From assembly GCA_023145965.1 (NCBI GenBank), contig JAGLDC010000109.1:1-44816 (forward strand): 44,816 nt of DNA. Direction: 5' to 3'. This DNA comes from a bacterium (GTDB lineage: Bacteria; UBP14; UBA6098). Under the pieces are notes generated by a model. It was not told where the DNA came from and did no database searches. It was given only the letters and a program-made list of their open reading frames with translations. Below are positions 1 through 9,353 of this stretch, one piece after another. Position numbers and translations under genes: made by a program. How positions within the stretch are numbered: position 1 is the stretch's first letter; every line of letters begins with the position of its first letter.

Positions 1-1818
1 ACGACGGTTCCGCCGGACTTCGAGGTCACATATCTCAATCCCGAGGATTCAGTATGGGTCGGTTGCGAGGATGAAGAGATACTGTTTACTGTCGAGCCTT
101 ATGTGCCGGAAAGCCTTATTATATATGTTAATTACGGATTTTATATCGTTGGAGTTTCTCCGGAGCTTTCGGTGTCTGGCGATACCATAACCTACACACC
201 CTCAACGCCTTGGAGCGAAGGTCTCGTCAGTATCGAGGTCCTCGGGCAGAGGCTTTTCTTCAACATCGATATTTCCGATCCGATGATGTTCCCGATTTAC
301 CCGGCAGATGGCGCAACCATACCGATTTCAACGAGTGGAATCGAGGTTACATACAATATTCACGATATTCGTTCGGGTATCGATGAATCGGGAATCTCAG
401 TTGTCATTATGGTCAACGCCTTACCCGAAGGATCATTCGGATTGGCTCATGCCGGAGTCGATTATACCGGCCACGAACTCACATTCAATTTCGATGACGC
501 AGGTATCGATGTCGCTTCAGGAGACAGTATCTCGATGATCTTCGCTGCTTCTGATAATGTTCCCGCCATTTATTGCGGGCCGAACACGCGTGTTGAGGAC
601 CTTCATTTCACAGTGTGCGATCCCGATTCTGGGAGGCACTATTTGATGGGGTATCTAGTGGATGCAGGCTCGGGGATTCCAATTGAAGGGGCTATCGTTC
701 GGCTTTTCCATTATCTTGGAGGACCGATACCCGGAATGCTGGACACTACCGATATCGAAGGAACATACTCTTTCGATGTTTATTCGGGACGCTATTCGCT
801 TGGGGCCTTCGATCCGATCAGCTCTCATATACCGGTGTTCTATCTGGATAGACCTGATCTTCTGGTAGCCGATCCTATCGATGTTACCAGCCTCGAATCG
901 GATACGATAACCCTCGATACTCTTCACATGATCTCACATGGAACCGGTTTATTTTCGATATCCGGCACTATTATGGAAGAAGCCGACGGCCCAATCGACG
1001 CAGCCTATGTGGTCGCTATTTCTAGCGAAGACGACGAAATTCAGGATGCTGTAATCACAGGACCAACAGGCGATTATGAACTCACTGTCACGCCAGGCGA
1101 TTATTATATACTTGGCTTCCACAATGATTACTGCCCGTCATTTTACGGCGGTTCGTTCGATTATTCCGGGGCGCTCGAGGTGAACATCACAACATTCGAT
1201 ATCTTCGATATCGATTTCGAGCTAATTCCAATCTACAGTGGAGGTGATCGAATTCTCTGGGGCCATATTTTCGGTGAAGATGATGGCAGAATTACCGAAT
1301 CAATCAGTATCCGCGGTGTGAGAATATACGTGCTCGATGCGCTAAGCGAGCGACCAGTAGGATTCTCGGTCAGTGATTTCAACGGAAATTACAACATAGA
1401 TTACCTCTCTTCCGGAACATATCGCGTGTTTGCCGACAGAAATGGTTACACTCCCATGACATCGACAGCAACGGTTAGTATAGCCGGTTCGGACTATAAT
1501 CTCGATATCGAGATGGTTCCTGTGACGGGAATCGAGGAGAAGCCACCGAGAGCTAATTCATTCGATTTGGGACCAATTTACCCAAATCCTTTCAATTCCT
1601 CGTGTGTGATCGATTTTTCCTTAGACGAAAAATCCGAAGTGCTCATTGAGGTTTTCGACATGTCTGGTAGGGTAGTCGATATTATTGAAAGTGGAAAACT
1701 TTCGCCCGGGAATTATATAACGCTGTGGTCTCCGGAAAAACTCCCTAGTGGAGGGTATCTCATCAAGATGTCCGCAAACGGGGAATTGCTGACAACAAAG
1801 GCAATTTACATTAAATAG
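1..1818 (+). CDS. Secreted multidomain protein with C-terminal sorting domain (5' end missing)
   Basis: The frame is open from base 1, so the gene starts before the window; an internal GTG at 103 is not its start. About 605 residues are visible. Three carboxypeptidase-regulatory-like or Ig-like beta modules can be seen, beginning near visible residues 213 (YLVDAGSGIPIEGAIVRLF), 318 (ISGTIMEEADGPIDAAYV) and 418, each with the 'G.Y...V.pG.Y.l' pattern of such folds. The last 80 residues (from IYPNPFNSS) form the conserved PNPFN-type C-terminal domain that directs export and surface attachment in type IX-like secretion. The product is therefore probably surface-bound or extracellular; its catalytic or binding role lies in the missing N-terminal part or is absent. 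A strong terminator follows the stop codon. Confidence 0.85.
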   Translation, partial: TTVPPDFEVTYLNPEDSVWVGCEDEEILFTVEPYVPESLIIYVNYGFYIVGVSPELSVSGDTITYTPSTPWSEGLVSIEVLGQRLFFNIDISDPMMFPIYPADGATIPISTSGIEVTYNIHDIRSGIDESGISVVIMVNALPEGSFGLAHAGVDYTGHELTFNFDDAGIDVASGDSISMIFAASDNVPAIYCGPNTRVEDLHFTVCDPDSGRHYLMGYLVDAGSGIPIEGAIVRLFHYLGGPIPGMLDTTDIEGTYSFDVYSGRYSLGAFDPISSHIPVFYLDRPDLLVADPIDVTSLESDTITLDTLHMISHGTGLFSISGTIMEEADGPIDAAYVVAISSEDDEIQDAVITGPTGDYELTVTPGDYYILGFHNDYCPSFYGGSFDYSGALEVNITTFDIFDIDFELIPIYSGGDRILWGHIFGEDDGRITESISIRGVRIYVLDALSERPVGFSVSDFNGNYNIDYLSSGTYRVFADRNGYTPMTSTATVSIAGSDYNLDIEMVPVTGIEEKPPRANSFDLGPIYPNPFNSSCVIDFSLDEKSEVLIEVFDMSGRVVDIIESGKLSPGNYITLWSPEKLPSGGYLIKMSANGELLTTKAIYIK

Positions 1819-1868
1819 ACTAGTTCTCTATAAACATTTTTCTTTGATGGATTAAGGCTCCCCAGCCG

Positions 1869-1899
1869 GCCTCGCCCCAATCGGGGGCGGGGCTTTTTT
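1869..1899 (+). terminator. Rho-independent terminator
   Basis: A 10-bp GC-rich stem (1869-1878 with 1884-1893, one G-T pair) has a 5-nt loop and is followed by six Ts. It ends transcription of the secreted-protein gene. Its T-run overlaps the stop codon of the convergent gene at 1898. Confidence 0.9.
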
Positions 1900-2704
1900 A
1901 TATGGAAGATATAGGTTGGTCCGAGTGCTCAGCAACATAAAGGGCGCGTTTGGCCGCATCGATAACATCATCGGCAGATGTTGCCGAGCCCATGTTCGCT
2001 ACTCCTACACGGGCTCTTTGAATTCCCAAGTTTTTTATTTTGGAATAAAGCCTATCGGCAACGCCTAAACTGGAGTCGAGGTCCTCTCCTGGAAGTATCA
2101 CCGCAAAGGTGTCCCTGTCATAACGAAAAGCGAGATCATAAGCGCGAAGATCATTCCCTAGAATTTCGCCGATGCCCCTGAGAATCCTTGTAACAATGGA
2201 GGGAATGCTGTTAACTCCCGGATGAGCTAAATCGCTAATCCTAAGCATAATAAGACCGATATTCGTTCCGAACCGCCGTGCACGGCTCATCTCGCGTTGC
2301 AAATGATCATGAATAAGGCTATTTTTTAGCAAGCCGCTTTTGGAGTCCGAAATCATAGCTTGATCTAGCTCGCTTTGCAGAACCCTATAGGAAGTAATAT
2401 CACGAAGCTGCACTAAGATGCTACCCGAATCGAGTTTAGTCCGGATACATTCGATGACTTCATCCGTATCGGCGGGCTTTATCTCACAAATATCGATTAG
2501 ACCGGTTTCATCCTGTAAATAACAATCGTCGCAGGGACAATTATCACATTTAAGAAATTCGTAACAGAAGGTTTCCTGAGTGTATCCCTTTTTCCCAAGC
2601 AATCGAAGGGCATGCAAATTTGAAAACAATACACGCTTATTCCGATCGATCACCACGATTCCAATTTGGATCTTATCGAGGAATTCCCCGGATAATTCCT
2701 TCAT
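1898..2704 (-). CDS. PAS plus degenerate GGDEF-domain signalling protein
   Basis: 268 residues. Residues 1-115 resemble a PAS sensor domain (GIVVIDRNKRVLFSNLHALRLLG). Inserted in it is a cysteine cluster (C47, C53, C56, C58, C61; CDNCPCDDC) that could bind a metal or an iron-sulfur cluster. Residues 118-262 have the fold signature of a GGDEF domain, including the 'DSKSGLL' counterpart of DxLTGL. The signature loop, however, reads DRDTF (196-200) instead of GGDEF. The residues needed for diguanylate cyclase activity are missing, so the domain more likely binds nucleotide or acts as a protein-interaction module. It lies 2 nt downstream of a paralogue and is surely cotranscribed with it from the promoter at 3538-3566. 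No membrane segment is seen, so the product is cytoplasmic. Confidence 0.8.
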   Translation of the reverse strand: MKELSGEFLDKIQIGIVVIDRNKRVLFSNLHALRLLGKKGYTQETFCYEFLKCDNCPCDDCYLQDETGLIDICEIKPADTDEVIECIRTKLDSGSILVQLRDITSYRVLQSELDQAMISDSKSGLLKNSLIHDHLQREMSRARRFGTNIGLIMLRISDLAHPGVNSIPSIVTRILRGIGEILGNDLRAYDLAFRYDRDTFAVILPGEDLDSSLGVADRLYSKIKNLGIQRARVGVANMGSATSADDVIDAAKRALYVAEHSDQPISSI

Positions 2705-2706
2705 GA

Positions 2707-3504
2707 TTATCCGATAACGCAGGTATTACCGCCCCTGTGTTTGGCGACATAAAGCGCTCTCTCCGCAAGACGAACCATGTCCCTTCCAGTAAATGCGCTC
2801 GCGGATCCGCCAATACCAATGCACGAATTGATCTCCCCAATGGCATTATGGATGCGCCTAAGCAAGCGTTCAGCAGTCTTTTTTGCAGCATCTTCAGTAC
2901 AATGTGGCATCAAAACAGCAAATGTATCGCTGTGAAGACGGAAAATAAGATCGTAGCTTCTAGCTGTATCGATGATGATCTCAGCAATCTTCATAAGATG
3001 GCTTTCATGCGTCTCTTCGGTATCTCCAGGAATCGAATCAATCGAAATGAACATAAGAGTGACATCAGTGTCTGTGCGTTTGGAGCGATCAAGCTCCTTC
3101 TCCAACTCCTCACGAAAACCATCGCTATTGCGAAGGCCAGTTACAGGATCTGTCCCAGACTTCTTAAGCCTATTCTCAAGACTAACATAATCGGAAACAT
3201 CCCAAACTGTTATAACAAGATGATCGTCATCAAGAGGGTAAGAGCGAACAAAAAGACAAGTGCCATCATCAAAAGTGCGCTCGGCGCTGGCAACCTCGTG
3301 GGTCTCAAAAGACATAAAACTCGGCGAACGACCCTCAAGATTAGCTCTCCCCCAAATGGCTTCATAGGAGGTTTTGCCAATAAGCTCCTCGCTCCGTAAA
3401 AGCTTCTTCGCCGGTTCATTGATGAATTCAATAATATAATCCCGATTGACTATGAGAAGTCCATCCTCAATAATATCAAGTGCTTTTACAATATGTTCGT
3501 TCAT
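2707..3504 (-). CDS. PAS plus degenerate GGDEF-domain signalling protein (paralogue)
   Basis: 265 residues with the same layout as its downstream neighbour. A PAS domain occupies about residues 1-110 (GLLIVNRDYIIEFINEPAKKLL), followed by a GGDEF-fold domain at 115-262 (GTDPVTGLRNSDGF is the DxLTGLxNR motif). The active-site loop is HSDTF (191-195) rather than GGDEF, so cyclase activity is not expected. Unlike the neighbour it keeps a good DPVTGLRN motif and lacks the cysteine cluster. The start is fixed by an AAGGAGG ribosome binding site (minus strand, 3512-3518), 7 nt before the ATG. It is the first gene of a two-gene operon. The pair probably arose by tandem duplication. Confidence 0.82.
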   Translation of the reverse strand: MNEHIVKALDIIEDGLLIVNRDYIIEFINEPAKKLLRSEELIGKTSYEAIWGRANLEGRSPSFMSFETHEVASAERTFDDGTCLFVRSYPLDDDHLVITVWDVSDYVSLENRLKKSGTDPVTGLRNSDGFREELEKELDRSKRTDTDVTLMFISIDSIPGDTEETHESHLMKIAEIIIDTARSYDLIFRLHSDTFAVLMPHCTEDAAKKTAERLLRRIHNAIGEINSCIGIGGSASAFTGRDMVRLAERALYVAKHRGGNTCVIG

Positions 3505-3537
3505 CTCTTAGCCTCCTTAGTGATTATTTTAAATATC

Positions 3538-3566
3538 AAAATACATGACATAAACCAACATGTCAA
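3538..3566 (-). promoter_or_regulatory. Promoter of the PAS-GGDEF pair, with overlapping inverted repeat
   Basis: On the minus strand there is TTGACA (3561-3566), a 17-nt gap and TATTTT (3538-3543). A perfect 6-bp inverted repeat, TGACAT / ATGTCA (3546-3551 and 3560-3565), overlaps the -35 and spacer and could be an operator. Confidence 0.6.
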
Positions 3567-3629
3567 CGAAAAGCTGTCAATAACTAAAAAAATCAAACCT
3601 CAAATGTAAATCATAAATGCAAAATAAAA

Positions 3630-3775
3630 GGCGCTGGCGCGGGTGGTAGGGAAACGAAGGCACGAAATTTGCCATTGCAAATTTCATGACAGAGTAGAGG
3701 AATAATGGATTTTTGCGGGTGAAAATAGCTCTATCAAAATTAGATTAGCGAAATAGCAAAAATCGTGACAGCGCC
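3630..3775. repeat. Mosaic multi-hairpin intergenic element A
   Basis: A GC-rich island in AT-rich intergenic DNA. Terminal arms GGCGCTG (3630-3636) and CAGCGCC (3769-3775) pair. Inside are the perfect hairpin 3664-3672 / 3677-3685 (GAAATTTGC, 4-nt loop) and the pair 3708-3716 / 3756-3764 (GATTTTTGC). It shares GCTGGCGCG with element B and GCCGGTCG (3773-3780) with E and F. It lies downstream of the C25 peptidase gene and upstream of the PAS-GGDEF promoter. The rest of the 3505-3860 gap holds only that promoter and the 3' hairpin of the peptidase gene. Confidence 0.5.
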
Positions 3776-3794
3776 GGTCGTAAGGATAAATCTT

Positions 3795-3856
3795 AAAAGC
3801 GCGCGACTTTTTGATAGGGGATAGTTGCTTCTTATTATTTTTAGCCGCGCACTTTT
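3795..3856 (-). terminator. Possible 3' hairpin of the C25 peptidase gene
   Basis: 13-nt arms (3795-3807 and 3844-3856) pair at 11 of 13 positions around a 36-nt loop, 4 nt after the peptidase stop codon. On the minus strand the stem ends in a short TTTT. It may be a terminator or a 3' stabilising structure; the large loop makes this uncertain. Confidence 0.35.
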
Positions 3857-3860
3857 AATT

Positions 3861-6800
3861 TTATTTTATTAAACTAATTTTTCGAGTTTGCATGAAAGCC
3901 TGATCGTTATTTTGTGTTATAACACACATCTTGCAAAAATATGCACCTGATGGTAAATAGTCTCCAATCATACTTCTTCCATTCCAGGTTGTTTTATAAG
4001 TGCCAACTTTCAGGAAGTCCCGGACAATACTTGCTATCCTAATTCCCGCAAGGTTATATATGTCGATGGTTATATACGATTCGAAAGAAACATCAAATTC
4101 TATGTCCACTGTAGTATTGAATGGGTTTGGAACCGGATGCGCCAGAAAAAAGCTATTTGGGCAACATTTCAACCCATTTTCGCAAACTATTACCGATAAT
4201 TCTGAGTCAGCTACACATAACGAATCGCGGAATTCGCTTGTAAGATCGATATAATCCGGCGCTTTTAAAGTATCAAAATAGCAGAAATCTGCCTCGATAA
4301 CAGCATCAACACCATCAAAAGTCCATTCGGATAAGTCGGAGTAAAAACAGTTATGACCCGAACTACCACTACCAAAATCCAAGTGGCCCTCAGCTAAAAC
4401 ACAAGCATGAGTGAAACCTTCGAAAATGCAATTCCGGGCCGAAGTTTGACTCTTTTCTGAAGTAATCATATTATATTTACCTAAATTTGCATTGAATTGA
4501 CAAGCGGAAAAATCGCTCTCCCCACGGTTTATAATAGCGGTTCCCGGACCACCGAATATACAATTATAGAATTCCACGCTTGTAAAAACCTCGATTTGGC
4601 ATCCATAGGAAGAAGGCGTTTGAAAAATACAATTGTCAACAGATATCGAATTATCTTCACTATCAAGCTTTAAACCAGGAGCACCATCAAAGCAAGAACC
4701 ATAGATACATGACAATGATCTCCATCCAGTTAGCTCGACCGGACAATAAAAATTGCAGTCATTAATTGAAACTCTAGCTCCGCTTTTACAAGAATCACCA
4801 TCGATGAACATATTATCGCAGTCGATGAAACTCACAGACAATAATGAGCATGCACCGCAACTCCCAGCAGAACCAACCATTTCAACGACACTAGCATTTC
4901 TAATGTCGGCATGTTCGATAATAAGACTCCCGCCTTTAAGGGCGAAAATACCACCCAAATTATCATCGATGGTTCCTATTGGCAATCCAATAGAAATTGG
5001 ATTTTCGACAGTTCCCTTTATGTAAAGGCACGATGCTTTGCCCTCGCAGATAATTTCAGGACCTGCTAGCCCCGAATCACTTTCAGATCGACAACAAGTA
5101 ACGCTTGTGCCATCCAAAACAAATAGCGTATCCTCAATACCTACAGCAATTTGACCGAATATTTTGACATCGTCCCAAATATGCGTGTTTTCTATAAAAC
5201 ATGTCGCTGTCAAAATTTGAAAATCTTTATATCCAGGTTTTTTAATGAGCAATCGCATTGGAATACTCGGCTCGATATCGAACGGAAGGGCATATTCACC
5301 CGAAGTTTTTAGGCTTTCGCTGAAAATAAACCTTATCGAATCGCCTACTTGAATTAAAATCAATACCTGTTCTATAGGAACGCTACATTCGCTCGATGTA
5401 ATCATTATTACATCTTCTTCCCAGTCGATATCTACGGACATATGAGCTGTATCGAGAATCGATAGACCATCCGAATCCGGGGGATTTGGGAGACTACAGA
5501 GTATGTCAAATAATTCATTGTGAGACGGTGAAGATGAAGGTGCAATTGTGCTTTCAGGGAACGCGAGGGCACCATTACCTCTGATATTATAAAAATAGCC
5601 CTTACCCTCAGCGATTCCTATACTTGGCTTGAAATACCCAAGACAGGCATCGTAATAAAAAACAAAGCTCGACGAAATCTCCGTGCCACTACCAGTAAAA
5701 GTGTGAGATGTCTGCCAGGGTAAGCTATTAGCAGCCATGGAAATCGAGCCAATGGAATTCCATCCATCGATGACATCGATATCCCAGTGAAGAACCCCGG
5801 AGCCGAAAATCGAAAATGTATCGGTCGGGGCAGAAAATCTAGCCCAATATCCCTTCGATGGCTCAGGAATTTCTTCACATACATCGATGAATTCATGTAA
5901 TGCGGGATTCCATTGGAGAACTTGTTCCACTCCTGGAAGTATCTCGCCGAGTGTGCCGTAGCAAACCTCGACTGGAATAGAAATGAAATTCCAGCCTTCG
6001 TTAAGATTATAAGTAATTACCGAATCCTCATATTCAAGTAAGATAACTGGCAATTTTACAGTTTTTGTAATGAAGTCCCTTTTTGTGCAAGAAATATAAA
6101 GCGTGTCTTCATCGGGGTTAAGGTCCAATGCTGCGGCGATTTCATCAGAAGAAAAACTAACTTGATTACAGCCGTAGGGAATGACTTTGTAAAGTGGGGT
6201 TATATCATCGTTGAAATTGGTTGTGACACATATTTTTGTATCGTGAAGCCACCTCGCGGGTCCATCGGCATACACAGTTACATAAAGGCTGTCACCTGTT
6301 AAGTCATCGTGAATGTAATAGCAATCAGGGGAGGTCATTACAACATATTTTGAAGGTTCGTTTGGGCCATAAAAGCGAGTGAGTGGATCTCCTAGCAGCC
6401 TAGGCGACCAAATAAGGTAATTCCGCCATGCATCGCCGACGAGTTTTTGATATGCTCGAATTCTAGAAACAAAATCATGTGAATCGCCGCCATCGGTTAT
6501 GCCACCATAATAAAAAAGCGCACCTCGCCCTGTAAATTCATAACCAAACTCTCGGGCGGTTTGGCATCCGCCGGAGATAACACCGGTGGGATAACCCAGC
6601 TGGTGAAACAGAAGATTATAAGAGGTTAAAGCCCCTTCCCCTGAACCACAACACCCTCCCCCACTTTTATACCATGAGCCGTAATTGCCGTGGCCAAAAT
6701 GCCATACAACACCGTATTTATCGTTTTCGAGCGCCGAAACGATTGAATCATTAAGGGCGCGGACTGTCCCGAGTGGAAGCATGCCCATTGTTGTGTCGTG

Positions 6801-8045
6801 GCAAGTGTAATGCGTAAGATCGAAGCCAACGCTTCGAATAATAGATTCCTGGGCCAGCGCATCGACATAGCCATATATTATATCTGTTGTTTGAGAAACA
6901 AACATGAAGTCATTCCAATGGCCACCGGGTAACCATTCACTCTCATTTTGAATAATTCGGTCGACAAAACCTTCAGTGCCATAAGCGCTATAGTTATTAA
7001 CAGCCCATATCCTTCCAACACCGAGTTGAGGAAGATAAATTGGGAGAGAATATGCAGATTCCGTTATCGGAGGATGTGTAGCATTAAGGAATTTCATTCC
7101 GGGAAGACTATCCATATCGCAGTAGTCGGGACCTATCAGGCCAACATAGCTTAAATCGCCGTAACAATCGAAGGTATCAGCTATGAACATTCGTATCCAT
7201 GTTGTCTCCGACTCTGAGGGATAGATGCTATCGTAGATATCGTATATATCACGAGCGTTGACGGAATGGACTCTCCATCCTTGTTTATAGCGAAATTCGG
7301 CCAATTTTGCAGCACATTCTTCGTAATAGCCATTCGAGTGGTCAGCATAGATATAAAGAACTTGATAGCTCGAAGGTTCTGAAATTAAAGTATATGGAAG
7401 AGAATGGAGATTCAAAAAGTGTGATAGATATACATCCTCGAGCCATGATTCGAGACTGATTTCGCCATAATCACCATCGGCTGAGAGTCTAAGCTTAACC
7501 TTTCTATGAATTCGCAACGAATCACAAGAGGGATTAAACGAGTATAATTGAAAGCGGATAAAGGCTGCGCACAAAGACCTCCAAGGCGATACTCCCCTGA
7601 CAGTCGCGATATCTTTATAAAGCCAATCATTGGAGGAATACATCAAATTATCCAAACACCATTCGGATTCGCAACCGCTATAGTAGGGCGCGATTTTGAT
7701 GTCTCCAATCGTAGTGTCATCGACCTCGATAATGTCTAAATGCACATTCTTTGTCGATGGAATAGCGAGGGCAAAATCTAAGATTAGACTTGCAGGAGCA
7801 TTTGCGGATTCGCCGAAGTTCTTGAACCTTGAATTTGGTGCTTTAATGAAATGGAAACATGAATCTTCGATGAAGAAAGAATCGATTACAATGTCTGGAG
7901 TGGAAATAACTATTGTAATAGAATTCGGATTATCCTGTTCGATTTTGATAAAGTTATTTTGTGCGCTAATTGCAGCGACACAGATCAACGCAGTTATTAT
8001 TGACACATATAATTTAACTTGGTAACGATTAGCTATCTTCATCAT
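3861..8045 (-). CDS. Secreted C25 (gingipain-family) cysteine peptidase with beta-helix region and sorting domain
   Basis: 1394 residues. A signal peptide covers about residues 1-28 (hydrophobic YVSIITALICVAAISA). The caspase-like C25 peptidase domain spans about 225-560, with the catalytic His in FGHGN (about 451) and the catalytic Cys in SGGCQTAREF (about 492), both present. A 'GWNFISIPV' beta module follows near 680. Residues about 1030-1250 contain short repeats typical of a right-handed parallel beta-helix (GGIFALKGGSLIIEHADI). The last 85 residues (from VPNPFNTT) are a PNPFN-type sorting domain. This predicts an active extracellular or surface protease exported by a type IX-like system. 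An AAAGG site precedes the first ATG, and a second ATG follows directly. It is transcribed alone from 8074-8102. No secretion machinery lies in the window. Confidence 0.9.
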   Translation of the reverse strand: MMKIANRYQVKLYVSIITALICVAAISAQNNFIKIEQDNPNSITIVISTPDIVIDSFFIEDSCFHFIKAPNSRFKNFGESANAPASLILDFALAIPSTKNVHLDIIEVDDTTIGDIKIAPYYSGCESEWCLDNLMYSSNDWLYKDIATVRGVSPWRSLCAAFIRFQLYSFNPSCDSLRIHRKVKLRLSADGDYGEISLESWLEDVYLSHFLNLHSLPYTLISEPSSYQVLYIYADHSNGYYEECAAKLAEFRYKQGWRVHSVNARDIYDIYDSIYPSESETTWIRMFIADTFDCYGDLSYVGLIGPDYCDMDSLPGMKFLNATHPPITESAYSLPIYLPQLGVGRIWAVNNYSAYGTEGFVDRIIQNESEWLPGGHWNDFMFVSQTTDIIYGYVDALAQESIIRSVGFDLTHYTCHDTTMGMLPLGTVRALNDSIVSALENDKYGVVWHFGHGNYGSWYKSGGGCCGSGEGALTSYNLLFHQLGYPTGVISGGCQTAREFGYEFTGRGALFYYGGITDGGDSHDFVSRIRAYQKLVGDAWRNYLIWSPRLLGDPLTRFYGPNEPSKYVVMTSPDCYYIHDDLTGDSLYVTVYADGPARWLHDTKICVTTNFNDDITPLYKVIPYGCNQVSFSSDEIAAALDLNPDEDTLYISCTKRDFITKTVKLPVILLEYEDSVITYNLNEGWNFISIPVEVCYGTLGEILPGVEQVLQWNPALHEFIDVCEEIPEPSKGYWARFSAPTDTFSIFGSGVLHWDIDVIDGWNSIGSISMAANSLPWQTSHTFTGSGTEISSSFVFYYDACLGYFKPSIGIAEGKGYFYNIRGNGALAFPESTIAPSSSPSHNELFDILCSLPNPPDSDGLSILDTAHMSVDIDWEEDVIMITSSECSVPIEQVLILIQVGDSIRFIFSESLKTSGEYALPFDIEPSIPMRLLIKKPGYKDFQILTATCFIENTHIWDDVKIFGQIAVGIEDTLFVLDGTSVTCCRSESDSGLAGPEIICEGKASCLYIKGTVENPISIGLPIGTIDDNLGGIFALKGGSLIIEHADIRNASVVEMVGSAGSCGACSLLSVSFIDCDNMFIDGDSCKSGARVSINDCNFYCPVELTGWRSLSCIYGSCFDGAPGLKLDSEDNSISVDNCIFQTPSSYGCQIEVFTSVEFYNCIFGGPGTAIINRGESDFSACQFNANLGKYNMITSEKSQTSARNCIFEGFTHACVLAEGHLDFGSGSSGHNCFYSDLSEWTFDGVDAVIEADFCYFDTLKAPDYIDLTSEFRDSLCVADSELSVIVCENGLKCCPNSFFLAHPVPNPFNTTVDIEFDVSFESYITIDIYNLAGIRIASIVRDFLKVGTYKTTWNGRSMIGDYLPSGAYFCKMCVITQNNDQAFMQTRKISLIK

Positions 8046-8073
8046 TAGCCTTTTGATACATTAATTTAAAGCC

Positions 8074-8102
8074 AATATATAAATATTTATACACTTTTTC
8101 AA
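8074..8102 (-). promoter_or_regulatory. Promoter of the C25 peptidase gene
   Basis: On the minus strand there is TTGAAA (8097-8102), a 17-nt gap and TATATT (8074-8079), about 30 nt before the start codon, in very AT-rich DNA. Confidence 0.6.
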
Positions 8103-8251
8103 GTAATTTATTAATTTTTTGTAAGTCAAAAGAAATTATTTTATTTAAACAAACGATTAGGCAGATAATGAGACGAATTGATGGCGGTATTTAAAGGTAA
8201 TCCACATATTATTAGCGATGCGACTTTGAGCCAAACTTTCATTCATTTTCA

Positions 8252-8278
8252 TTGCTTTCGAGTCGAAATTCGTATATT
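8252..8278 (+). promoter_or_regulatory. Candidate promoter of the YchF-like operon
   Basis: A good -10, TATATT (8273-8278), is preceded by TTGCTT (8252-8257) with only 15 nt between them, so the -35 is weak. It lies just upstream of the AAGGAGG site at 8291-8297. Confidence 0.4.
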
Positions 8279-8303
8279 CTATTGAAATTTAAGGAGGTAT
8301 TTT

Positions 8304-9350
8304 ATGTTATGGGCTATGGTCGGTCTCGCAAGTAGTGGTAAATCGACATTATTTAAATTGATGACAAACAAAGGCTCCTCAGGTAAAAGCGGCAAGGGCC
8401 TCGACATTGCGGTTGCACATGTCCCCGATCCTCGCGTAAGCGTGCTGGTTGATATATTCGATCCCAAGAAGATAAGCCCTGCCGAAATTGAGTTTGCAGA
8501 TACTTTAGGTGCGGTTGGTTCGGGGGGTGCTGTTTTCTCCGAGCTTCAATCTGCGGGTGCAATGATATATTGCCTTCGAGCTTTCGATAGTGTTTTCGGT
8601 GATCCTACGCCTATAAAGGATTTTCGCGATCTTATGGGCGAATTGGTTCTTTTTGACTTGAATATTCTCGAGCACAAGATGGAGAGCATTGAAAAATCTC
8701 TTCGCACTGCCAAACCCGAGGTAAAGATTCGTATCGAGAATGAGATGAAAATTATCGAAGTGCTGAGAGCGCATCTGGAATCGGGTGGCCTCATTCGCGA
8801 CCTCGAGCTTGATCCCATTCGCGCAGAGATAGTTTCTAATTTCGGGCTTCTCACCGCAAAGCCTGCAGTAGCTGTTTTCACATGCGGCGAGGATTATTAT
8901 TGTAATAGAGACCGTTTAATTAATGAGTTAGATTCCGCATTCTCAGGTCTTCCCTCACTTGCCATTATGACACTAACCGAGCTGGAGCTTAACGAGTTAG
9001 ATCATGAATCTGCGGAGATCTTTCGTGAAGAATATAATTTGACTGAGCCTGTTATCGACAGGTTTATCATGAAAGCTTATGATGCAGCGGGGATCATAAC
9101 ATTTTTCACCTGCGGAGAAAAAGAGGTTCATGCATGGCCTATTCGCAAGGGGTCCAATGCTCTCGAAGCTGCGGGGAAGATACACACTGATTTGGCAAAG
9201 GGATTTATTCGTGCCGAGGTGGTTTCTTACGAGGACATACTAAAATATCATGGTTGGGCCCAGGCGCGTAATGCCGGGCATCTTCGAGTCGAGGGCAAGG
9301 AATATATTGTCGAGGATGGCGACACGATTGTAATTAAATTTGCGCTTTAA
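8304..9350 (+). CDS. YchF/OLA1-family P-loop NTPase (divergent)
   Basis: 348 residues, close to the usual 360 of YchF. The P-loop is GLASSGKST (residues 7-15), where YchF normally has GLPNVGKST. The C-terminal third matches the YchF helical and TGS-like end very well (TDLAKGFIRAEVVSYEDIL, then HLRVEGKEYIVEDGDTIVI). The switch motif reads DTLGA where YchF has DIAGL, and TCGED stands near where the NxxE nucleotide-specificity motif is expected, so this looks like a diverged paralogue rather than the standard housekeeping copy. YchF proteins are cytosolic ATPases that bind ribosomes and respond to stress. AAGGAGG (8291-8297) sets the ATG start. It is the first gene of an operon with the DUF401 permease 3 nt downstream. 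Confidence 0.85.
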   Translation: MLWAMVGLASSGKSTLFKLMTNKGSSGKSGKGLDIAVAHVPDPRVSVLVDIFDPKKISPAEIEFADTLGAVGSGGAVFSELQSAGAMIYCLRAFDSVFGDPTPIKDFRDLMGELVLFDLNILEHKMESIEKSLRTAKPEVKIRIENEMKIIEVLRAHLESGGLIRDLELDPIRAEIVSNFGLLTAKPAVAVFTCGEDYYCNRDRLINELDSAFSGLPSLAIMTLTELELNELDHESAEIFREEYNLTEPVIDRFIMKAYDAAGIITFFTCGEKEVHAWPIRKGSNALEAAGKIHTDLAKGFIRAEVVSYEDILKYHGWAQARNAGHLRVEGKEYIVEDGDTIVIKFAL

Positions 9351-9353
9351 AAT

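Noticed and set aside
2737-3399. A 220-codon open frame on the plus strand opposite the second PAS-GGDEF gene
   Set aside because: It is fully antisense to a well-supported gene, has no ribosome binding site and no recognisable domain.
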